Assembly (NCBI GenBank): GCA_944325505.1
Contig: CALVAJ010000017.1
Span: 1-43,254, forward strand
Direction: 5' to 3'
Source: an uncultured Bacteroidales bacterium
Lineage (GTDB): Bacteria > Bacteroidota > Bacteroidia > Bacteroidales > UBA932
Length of the DNA: 43,254 nt
The first letter of the stretch is position 1; every line of letters begins with the position of its first letter. Positions 8,572 through 15,040 of the stretch are shown here, one piece after another. The notes beneath the pieces are model-generated. The model saw only the letters and a list, made by a program, of their open reading frames with translations. It ran no database searches and had not been told where the DNA came from. The translations under genes and the position numbers were made by a program.

Positions 8572-9147
8572 ATGAGTGGAATGGACATAGTGAATTTGTT
8601 GGATGTCAAATCAAGGCAGGAATTACGTCAGTGGCTGATTCAGAACCATAGGACAGAAACGGAGTGTTGGGTGGTTGTAAAGAGGGGCAGACCCAAGGAT
8701 GACGGCACTTTCTGGTATATTGATGCGGTGGAAGAAGCCATGTGCTTCGGCTGGATAGACAGCACCACCAAAAAGATAGACGAACATACTACAGCGCAAA
8801 AGCTGTGCCCGCGAAAAAACAAAAGCAACTGGTCTGAACTGAACAAGGAAAGGTGCCGGAGGATGGAACGGCTCGGATGGATGACGGATGCAGGCCGGGC
8901 TGTATTACCGGATATGTCAGAGAAAGGATTTGTGATAGACAAGGATATTTTGAACGCATTGCAGAAAGATCCGGTGGTTTGGAATAATTTCTGCCGTTTC
9001 CCGGATTTGTATAAACGGGTGCGGATAGATACCATTCAAATCAAGAAAAGACAACCGGAATTGTATAAAAGCCGCCTGGATAAATTCATCGAAAACACAC
9101 GGAAAGGAATCCTTTATGGAGAGTGGAACGACAACGGCCGCTTGTGA
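8572..9147 (+). CDS. YdeI/OmpD-associated family protein
   Basis: A 191-residue cytosolic protein of the YdeI/OmpD-associated family. The signature segments are the N-terminal RQELRQWLIQNHRTETECWV, then YIDAVEEAMCFGWIDSTTKK, the region PRKNKSNWSELNKERCRRM, and a C-terminal part resembling the bacteriocin-protection domain (WNNFCRFPDLYKRVRI). Members have been linked to resistance against antimicrobial peptides or bacteriocins, but the biochemistry is unclear. A second in-frame ATG at 8581 is an alternative start. The gene stands alone, convergent with the minus-strand exonuclease gene, and is somewhat AT-richer than the core genes of the window. Confidence 0.85.
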   Translation: MSGMDIVNLLDVKSRQELRQWLIQNHRTETECWVVVKRGRPKDDGTFWYIDAVEEAMCFGWIDSTTKKIDEHTTAQKLCPRKNKSNWSELNKERCRRMERLGWMTDAGRAVLPDMSEKGFVIDKDILNALQKDPVVWNNFCRFPDLYKRVRIDTIQIKKRQPELYKSRLDKFIENTRKGILYGEWNDNGRL

Positions 9148-9256
9148 ACACGTCATCATGGTACGGCGTTTGTCGCCAAAAAACATTTTATTGGCGACAT
9201 ATTCTGTGCAAGGATATAATAATCCGGAACTGTATATATCGCGCTGGCAAGGAATT

Positions 9257-9751
9257 TCACAGTATCTTCATCGCGATGGCGGCGCAGGCTTCGGCATCGG
9301 CCAGGGCATGGTGGTGCTGTGTGAGGTCGAAGCCGCATCGTGCGGCCACTGTCTGCAGCTGATGGTTCGGCAGCTCTTCCCGGAAGACCCTGCGGGAAGC
9401 ATTGCATGTGCAGAAAAACCGGTAGTCGGGGTAATCCATACGGTACATCCGGAATACGGCTTTCAGACACCCTTCGTCGAATCTGCTGTTATGGGCCACC
9501 AAAGGCAGCCCTTCGATAAGGGGTTCAGCCTCTGCCCATACTATGGGGAAGACCGGTGCATTCTCCGTGTCTCTGGCCGTCAGTCCGTGAATCCGCGTGT
9601 TCCAGTATGAATAGTACTCCGGCTCAGGCCGTATCAGCCTGTAGAATCTGTCCGTAATCGTCCCGTCTCTGACGACCACTATACCCACGCTGCATACGCT
9701 CGTACGCTGTTCATTGGCTGTCTCGAAATCTATTGCCGCGAAATCTGTCAT
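9257..9751 (-). CDS. DEDDh 3'-5' exonuclease (DnaQ-like)
   Basis: A 164-residue stand-alone exonuclease domain. Exo I is FAAIDFETAN (D8, E10), Exo II is AHNSRFDEG (D92), and Exo III carries HHHALADAEA (H147 and D152), so the four acidic residues and histidine of the DEDDh class are all present. Proteins of this class degrade DNA or RNA from the 3' end with two metal ions; this one resembles the DNA polymerase III epsilon family but lacks a polymerase-binding C-terminus. It lies 24 nt downstream of the WYL regulator gene on the same strand, so it is probably the last gene of a co-transcribed block that begins with the phospholipase-D-like gene. Confidence 0.9.
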   Translation of the reverse strand: MTDFAAIDFETANEQRTSVCSVGIVVVRDGTITDRFYRLIRPEPEYYSYWNTRIHGLTARDTENAPVFPIVWAEAEPLIEGLPLVAHNSRFDEGCLKAVFRMYRMDYPDYRFFCTCNASRRVFREELPNHQLQTVAARCGFDLTQHHHALADAEACAAIAMKIL

Positions 9752-9775
9752 AATATCGATGTCGGTTTGACGGTG

Positions 9776-10681
9776 TTATCTTGAATATGTCGTTTCAATA
9801 TTTCTGGCAATCTTCAGAACCGACTGTCTCAGGCTTTCCGGGGCCAATACCTCCACTTCATCGCCGTGGGAGAGGATTTCCTGTCTGAAATCGTATGAAG
9901 GGGACAGGAAATATTCGAAGACAGCATAGTCGTCGCCTGTCTCGACTTCATTCTGGGAATGGTGCAGCGGAAGGCTTCTGATATATTTGGCTTTTGTCCC
10001 GTATGCCTTGATCCGTACTGTCTGGGCAGGGTAGTCTTCGTCTACGATTATGCCGAAACTGTTGTAGAAATATCCTTCCGGATCGAAATCCTGCGGATAG
10101 GAAAATCTGTTGTCCGTCTGTCTCAGTCCCAGTATCCTGTCGAGAGAATAGATCCTCAGGGCATCGAATCCGATATTCCTGGCGACCAGGTACCATCTCT
10201 GTCTGAACACTTTTACACAATAAGGTTCGACCTCGAATGTCGCTTCCTTTTCTTTCCAGAAATTCCTGTATGTGATCTCCACTGTCACCCCGTCCCGCAT
10301 GGCCTCGATCAGCGGCGCGAGATAATTCTGTCCGGAAGGGATGCTTTCAAACAGGATTCTGTGCTTGATATGGTGGCTCTCATTTATGAGGTTGTTCACC
10401 GCAAAAGTGTTGAGCAGCCAGCTTCTTACACCTCCTTTCTCTATATCGTCCGCGTTTTCGATATAATATTTGTACCCGTCACGCTTGTCGCACAGGATGT
10501 TGATGTCGAACATGTCCTCGATTGCCGCACGGTGGTTGTGGAATGTCCTGAGCGGCAGTTCCTCGCCATCGCCCAACGGGCTCCGCTGCCATTTGTCATT
10601 GATTTCTTCAAAGGTTATTTTTCCTGCACGGTAAATGGTGTCTACCAGCCATATATACCGTCTGAACATGTCTTTTGCCAT
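9776..10681 (-). CDS. WYL-domain transcriptional regulator
   Basis: A 301-residue protein with an N-terminal winged-helix DNA-binding region (DTIYRAGKITFEEINDKW through the RTFHNHRAAIEDMF helix) and a WYL domain at about 130-210. The diagnostic stretch is VFRQRWYLVARN, preceded by VTVEITYRNFW. A C-terminal WCX-like extension follows. WYL regulators sense nucleic acids or nucleotides and often control defence or DNA-damage genes. It lies between the AAA+ ATPase gene (83-nt gap) and the exonuclease gene (24-nt gap). Regulation of its neighbours is an inference from position. Confidence 0.92.
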   Translation of the reverse strand: MAKDMFRRYIWLVDTIYRAGKITFEEINDKWQRSPLGDGEELPLRTFHNHRAAIEDMFDINILCDKRDGYKYYIENADDIEKGGVRSWLLNTFAVNNLINESHHIKHRILFESIPSGQNYLAPLIEAMRDGVTVEITYRNFWKEKEATFEVEPYCVKVFRQRWYLVARNIGFDALRIYSLDRILGLRQTDNRFSYPQDFDPEGYFYNSFGIIVDEDYPAQTVRIKAYGTKAKYIRSLPLHHSQNEVETGDDYAVFEYFLSPSYDFRQEILSHGDEVEVLAPESLRQSVLKIARNIETTYSR

Positions 10682-10764
10682 AGTGCTGTAATCTGTTTTG
10701 CAAAATTAAAAAATAAACTGCAGCGTGATTGCAGATTGAAAATCCCAAATAAATAGGGGCGCTG

Positions 10765-12441
10765 TCAGAATCCTATTTTCCGCTGTTTGTCGGTTTTGAT
10801 GATCAATTCATTGTCACACAATTCTTTCAATCTTTCCAGACCGTTTCCGTCCTCTCCGTAGAGAATCTTTTCTACCGAGCGTTTTCTGGAAATGTTTTCT
10901 ATCTGCCCTCCGCTGAATCCGTATTGCGACGCAAGTATGTGCGCATCTTCTTTTGAGATGTCCGGAAGCATTGATTCCCAGATGGATTGCCGTGCCTCGA
11001 CAGACGGTTTGTCGAACTGTATCTTATAGAGGAACCTTCTCTCGAATGCCTTGTCCATGTTCTGGGTAAGGTTGGTGGTGGCTATCATGATTCCGGTGAG
11101 GTTCTCCATTTCCTGAAGAATGATGTTCTGGATGGAGTTTTCCATCTTCTCCACCGCCCGTTCCGCTCCTTCCTGCCTTTTACCGATGATGGCATCGGCT
11201 TCATTGAAGAAAAGAATCGGAGCCTTTTCTTCTTTCTCTACGAGGGAACGGTATCTGTCGAACAGCGCCTTTATGTTTTTCTCGCTTTCTCCCACCCACA
11301 TGCTCTTTATCTCGGATATATTGACTTGTAATATGTTGCGCTCTGTCAACCGGGCTATCTGGTAGACTGTTTCTGTCTTTCCTGTACCCGGGCCGCCGTG
11401 GAACAGGCAGGCGAACCCTGTCCTCATCCCGTTCTCTTTGAGCCGGGTCTGTATACGGGAGAAGTTCTTCTGCGTGAGGAGACTGGTCAGGGTGTCTACC
11501 TGTTTCTGTTCTGAAGCATTGTAGAACATTCTTTTAGGTGCCAGACTGCTGTATTTCAGAAGGTTCTTGTCCGGTCTGGTGTTTTGCAGGCTTATGCCCA
11601 GCTCTGAAAGCAGTTCTGTCTTGGCCAGATCTGTGAGTTTGAAGCTGGACCTGTCGCCGAGCCCGTCAGATCCGGCGTTTTCTATAAGCCCCTCTTTGAA
11701 CAGAGGGTGCTCCATCCTCTCAAGGGCGGTCTTCTGGTGTCTGAAAGTGGATTTGTACTCATACAGGTTGTTGAAGTCATGGAATCCGATACAGTCATCG
11801 CTGTCCCTGACGAAAAGATGGCAGAAGAATATCAGCAGGAGCCTTTCTTTGTCAGACAGATCATACGAGCTGACTTTCTTGACGAAATCCAGCTGCGGAT
11901 TGACATCGAAGAGGTATGTGATCTCTTCCTGAAGCGATTCCTCTGATATCTCATCATCGGTCTTTTGGGTAAAAAGATCGTCCAATGCTTCGAACAGTTC
12001 GTCGCAGCTTATCCCTTTCATGTCTTTAGGGGTGTACGGCCTCTCCTTCTTGATGGATTCGACCACGTCTTTCGGAACTTTGTAGCACTTGTCTCCTGAG
12101 GCGCCGGAGCACCGGATGAGTTTCCTTTTTTCCAGTTCATCAATGTCGGAGGAATAGCGGAGGATGCTGATGGTCCGGCAGTTGAAGTGATTGGCAAGGT
12201 CGCGCATACGGATTCTGGAATCATCGCTCTGGTCGATGAAAATGCAGAACATCAGGGCCTGTCCCGGTGTCATGTCCAGTTCTTTGCTGACGATATCGAT
12301 ATAACTGCCGGCCTCTGTGAAGAATTTGTCTTCGAGTTCCGACCTTGATGAGAGTTTGACCACCTGCTCCATGGCCTGAAGAAGCCCTATCTTCTCCGGA
12401 GCGGCATCCGCTGTCTTCCTGGCTTTCTTTGTCTTTCCCAT
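10765..12441 (-). CDS. AAA+ ATPase with N-terminal winged-helix region
   Basis: A 558-residue protein. The C-terminal third is a classical AAA+ domain: Walker A GGPGTGKT (349-356), Walker B FFNEADA (411-417, with N in the place of the usual D before E), sensor 1 ATTN and arginine finger FERRF (466-470). The first 300 residues are helical, with winged-helix-like segments such as RDLANHFNCRTISILRYSSD. This is the arrangement of bacterial proteins annotated simply as ATP-binding; no biochemical role is known. I chose the ATG at 12441, which has AAGGGA 7 nt upstream; an in-frame ATG at 12501 would add 20 unlikely residues. It lies on the same strand between the phospholipase-D-like gene and the WYL regulator. 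Confidence 0.88.
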   Translation of the reverse strand: MGKTKKARKTADAAPEKIGLLQAMEQVVKLSSRSELEDKFFTEAGSYIDIVSKELDMTPGQALMFCIFIDQSDDSRIRMRDLANHFNCRTISILRYSSDIDELEKRKLIRCSGASGDKCYKVPKDVVESIKKERPYTPKDMKGISCDELFEALDDLFTQKTDDEISEESLQEEITYLFDVNPQLDFVKKVSSYDLSDKERLLLIFFCHLFVRDSDDCIGFHDFNNLYEYKSTFRHQKTALERMEHPLFKEGLIENAGSDGLGDRSSFKLTDLAKTELLSELGISLQNTRPDKNLLKYSSLAPKRMFYNASEQKQVDTLTSLLTQKNFSRIQTRLKENGMRTGFACLFHGGPGTGKTETVYQIARLTERNILQVNISEIKSMWVGESEKNIKALFDRYRSLVEKEEKAPILFFNEADAIIGKRQEGAERAVEKMENSIQNIILQEMENLTGIMIATTNLTQNMDKAFERRFLYKIQFDKPSVEARQSIWESMLPDISKEDAHILASQYGFSGGQIENISRKRSVEKILYGEDGNGLERLKELCDNELIIKTDKQRKIGF

Positions 12442-12533
12442 ACTCGTTCCCTTTAATCCGGGGACAAAGATAGGCTTCACATATGCAAAAATATGGCACA
12501 TGTGAAAAATTCCGGCAGAAAGTCATATGCGAA

Positions 12534-13055
12534 CTATATTATCGGGTCGCCGCAGAACTGTCTTCTGCCGCAGGCCTTGCATTTTTCGCCTCTCCAGACC
12601 GAATCGAAATGTTCCGCCGCGGCATCGACCAGAGACAGGTCGTCTGTCAGGATTCCCGCTTCGAAGTTCCTCATTCTTACGCTTTTCATCCCGATTCCGG
12701 CTCCGGTCAGATTGGCTGACCCGATATATGCTTCCTTGAAATCGAAAATCATCATTTTGAAATGGATTCTCGGACACAGTACCCTTTCCAGCCGGTCCGC
12801 CAGTACCGGGTATCTGTCGAAATCCTCACGGAAGACGGGGCCCGGTTCTTTGGCATGCATCAGCCTCACCTGGACTCCTTTTCTGATAAGGCCGGCGATG
12901 ACACCCAGAAAAGGAATCTGTCCGGTCCCGGTTTTTACATGCAGGTCCTTGATATCGGCTGTCGCTATCCAGAGATTCCCTTTCACTTTCCCGACTTTTT
13001 CCAGGACCTTCGTATAATGGTCATAATCTGCGATATAGATGGTCTTGTTTTCCAT
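12534..13055 (-). CDS. Phospholipase-D-like protein with one HKD motif
   Basis: A 173-residue PLD-superfamily protein. The motif HFKMMIFD (H98, K100, D105) is followed by YIGSANLTGAG, as in PLD-type nucleases and phosphodiesterases. There is only one HKD half-site, so activity would need a dimer, as in the Nuc family. The C-terminus ends in a small cysteine cluster, KCKACGRRQFC, which could bind zinc. An upstream in-frame ATG at 13178 would add 41 residues with no family support, so I use the ATG at 13055. The stop is 92 nt before the AAA+ ATPase start; this gene may open the four-gene minus-strand block. Its position beside other nucleic-acid enzymes makes nuclease more likely than lipase. 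Confidence 0.85.
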   Translation of the reverse strand: MENKTIYIADYDHYTKVLEKVGKVKGNLWIATADIKDLHVKTGTGQIPFLGVIAGLIRKGVQVRLMHAKEPGPVFREDFDRYPVLADRLERVLCPRIHFKMMIFDFKEAYIGSANLTGAGIGMKSVRMRNFEAGILTDDLSLVDAAAEHFDSVWRGEKCKACGRRQFCGDPII

Positions 13056-13138
13056 AGTAAGATTCTTTGCTGCGCTGCAAATATAATTATCATGTATGCA
13101 AAACCGCTGCGCATATCCGCAAAAGTACACCGGGTTTA

Positions 13139-13250
13139 TGCCGGCCGTAACCGGTTCGGCCCGGTAAATCCCTCCCACGCTTCCAGCGCGGGCCCCTCCC
13201 GTTCACGAGGCCACGGGCGGCCACGCCGTCCGAACCGGTTACGGCCGGCA
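13139..13250. repeat. 21-bp perfect inverted repeat with 70-nt GC-rich spacer
   Basis: The arms at 13139-13159 and 13230-13250 are exact reverse complements, with the core CGTAACCGGTTCGG in the left arm. The enclosed segment includes CGGTAAATCCCTCCC (13162-13176), whose reverse complement recurs at 18842-18856. The right arm runs into CCGGCAGTCATAT (13245-13257), also found at 8213-8225. It looks like a dispersed extragenic palindromic element. Confidence 0.75.
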
Positions 13251-13296
13251 GTCATATTCCTGATTCTATTAAAGGACTATCTTCATACTGTCGCTC

Positions 13297-13540
13297 CGGC
13301 ACACCTGCAGTTGTGCAAAATGGGCAAGTGTCTGAAGAATAGTGTATTACTAAGATTTCCAGTTTGCAGGTAGGACATAACGGAGCACACCTGCAGTAGC
13401 AAAAGTGCCTCTGAGGGCTGTAGAATGCTGATCCGTTGCTGCAGGTGTGCCGGAAAATGTTACACCTGCGATTGCACAGGATATGTAATGTGCTGATAAT
13501 CATCTTTTCCCGGCGAAATGTCTACTGTAGGTGTGCAATC
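13297..13540. repeat. Array of three tandem dyads built on ACACCTGC
   Basis: Forward copies begin at 13301, 13387 and 13462; each is followed downstream by an inverted copy, at 13366-13372, 13441-13448 and 13526-13534. Each pair therefore makes a dyad unit of about 62-73 nt, and units are separated by 13-15 nt. Forward arms continue as AGTTGTGCAAAA, AGTAGCAAAA and GATTGCACA, so the conserved unit is near GCACACCTGCAGTNGCAAAA. The loop sequences differ between units. The best stem is in unit 2, with 12 pairs between GCACACCTGCAG and CTGCAGGTGTGC. This resembles clustered repetitive extragenic palindromes rather than CRISPR or attC sites. Confidence 0.7.
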
Positions 13541-13594
13541 TTCAGTGAGGTTCTCCGATCGCTGCAAATATTCTTTATAATCCAAGAAAAAGTG

Positions 13595-13602
13595 TACTTT
13601 TG
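13595..13602 (+). promoter_or_regulatory. -7 box upstream of the ATPase-primase-helicase pair
   Basis: TACTTTTG at 13595-13602 matches TAnnTTTG and is 62 nt upstream of the ATPase ATG. No clear TTG -33 element is at the right distance, so the assignment is weak. Confidence 0.4.
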
Positions 13603-13664
13603 CAAATGCGATAATCTTGAATATGTGAAATACCAATAATGCAATAAAAACGAATACGTGAATT

Positions 13665-15035
13665 ATGAGAAGGAAGATATACGATAAACTGCTGGAATGG
13701 AAGAGGAACCATAAAGGTGATACCGCCCTTCTGATAGAAGGAGCCAGACGTATAGGGAAAAGTTATATCGTCGAAGAATTCGCACGTAAGGAATATGCGT
13801 CTTACATTCTGGTGGACTTCAGCAAGGTAAATCCGCAAGTGATGGAGTTTTTCGATCTTTATCTGGATGACCTTGACATGCTTTTCATGAATCTGGAGCT
13901 TTACTTCAGGCGGAAACTTACTCCACGGCAGACAAAAGACGAGGAAGCCCGTTCCCTGGTCATATTCGATGAAGTGCAGTTTTGTCCCCGTGCCCGTGCT
14001 GCCATCAAACATTTGGTGGCAGACCGTCGCTATGACTACATTGAGACAGGCTCGCTCATTTCCATCAAAAAGAATGTCAAGGACATCATGCTGCCTTCCG
14101 AAGAACACGCCATCGAAATGTTCCCGATGGACTTTGAGGAATTCCTGTGGGCTATGGGAGATGAAATGCTGATGCCTTACATCCGGATGCAGTTTGATAA
14201 ACGCCTTCCGATGGGGGCTTTCCACCGCCGGGCTATGGATTATTTACGGCAATACCTGATTGTCGGGGGTATGCCGCAGGCTGTCGCCAAATATGTGGAA
14301 ACGCGTGATTTTGAAAAGGTTGATGAGGTGAAGCGTGACATATTGACCCTTTATAGCAATGACATTCACAAATACGCCGACAATCAAGAAACCAAAGTTG
14401 CCGCTATTTTTGAGGAAATACCGGGACAATTGCAGAAACATGAAAAGAAGTTTGTCTTGTCCGCCTTGCAGAGTGAAGCCCGTATGCGGGACTATTCGCA
14501 GGCTTTCTTTTGGCTGAGTGACGCCAAAATCATTAACTGCTGCTATAATTCTACGGAACCGAGTATAGGGCTGAAACTGAATGAAGAACGCACCACGCTG
14601 AAATGCTACATGGGCGATACCGGACTGCTCATCAGCCATGCTTTCGACGAGCGGGGAATAGTAAGTGCAGACCTTTATCGGAAGCTGATGTTTGACAAGC
14701 TGGAAGTGAACGAAGGTATGCTGGTGGAGAACATCGTAGCGCAGATGCTTCGTGCGGCAGGACACAAACTTTATTTCTTCAGCAACAGTTCACGGACATC
14801 GGCAGATGACCGCATGGAGATTGATTTCCTGATAGCCAAACCTGTAACGACCAGCAGGCATAATATTTCCCCCATAGAGGTGAAGTCCGGGCAACGTTAC
14901 ACACTGAATTCATTGAGAAAGTGCATAGCCAAGTATGGCTCCCAGTTATCCACACCCTACGTGCTTCACGACAAGGATGTGAAAACAGAAGATGGCATTG
15001 TGTACCTACCTTTATATATGACACCGTTGCTTTGA
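13665..15035 (+). CDS. AAA_14 ATPase with DUF4143 and PD-(D/E)XK nuclease-like domain, B
   Basis: A 456-residue protein. Walker A is GARRIGKS in the first 35 residues, Walker B is VIFDEVQFCP, and the sensor stretch is YIETGSLISI. The DUF4143 region contains YLIVGGMPQAV and KCYMGDTGLLISH. Near the C-terminus RMEIDFLIAKP and SPIEVKSG supply the E-x-D and E-x-K residues of a PD-(D/E)XK fold. Family function is unproven. The next gene starts only 5 nt after its stop, so the two are co-transcribed and probably work together or moved together. Base composition is AT-richer than the flanking core genes, suggesting recent acquisition. It is distinct in sequence from the other two DUF4143 proteins of the window. 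Confidence 0.9.
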   Translation: MRRKIYDKLLEWKRNHKGDTALLIEGARRIGKSYIVEEFARKEYASYILVDFSKVNPQVMEFFDLYLDDLDMLFMNLELYFRRKLTPRQTKDEEARSLVIFDEVQFCPRARAAIKHLVADRRYDYIETGSLISIKKNVKDIMLPSEEHAIEMFPMDFEEFLWAMGDEMLMPYIRMQFDKRLPMGAFHRRAMDYLRQYLIVGGMPQAVAKYVETRDFEKVDEVKRDILTLYSNDIHKYADNQETKVAAIFEEIPGQLQKHEKKFVLSALQSEARMRDYSQAFFWLSDAKIINCCYNSTEPSIGLKLNEERTTLKCYMGDTGLLISHAFDERGIVSADLYRKLMFDKLEVNEGMLVENIVAQMLRAAGHKLYFFSNSSRTSADDRMEIDFLIAKPVTTSRHNISPIEVKSGQRYTLNSLRKCIAKYGSQLSTPYVLHDKDVKTEDGIVYLPLYMTPLL

Positions 15036-15040
15036 ATGAT

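Larger units (their letters stand above)
13056..13664. other. 609-nt repeat-rich spacer between divergent genes
   Basis: This gap separates the minus-strand PLD gene from the plus-strand ATPase-helicase pair. It holds no credible gene. It contains a 21-bp perfect inverted repeat (13139-13159 with 13230-13250), a tandem array of three dyads built on ACACCTGC (13297-13540), and a TACTTTTG -7-like box at 13595-13602 upstream of the ATPase gene. Confidence 0.8.

Noticed and set aside
8345-8575. 76-codon plus-strand frame across the M23 fragment
   Set aside because: It is in a different frame from the M23-like fragment and has a His/Arg-rich random-like composition; the fragment frame has clear family residues.
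13297-13540. CRISPR array or integron attC sites
   Set aside because: Repeats alternate in orientation and are separated by variable loops, not unique spacers between direct repeats; no cas or integrase gene is nearby.
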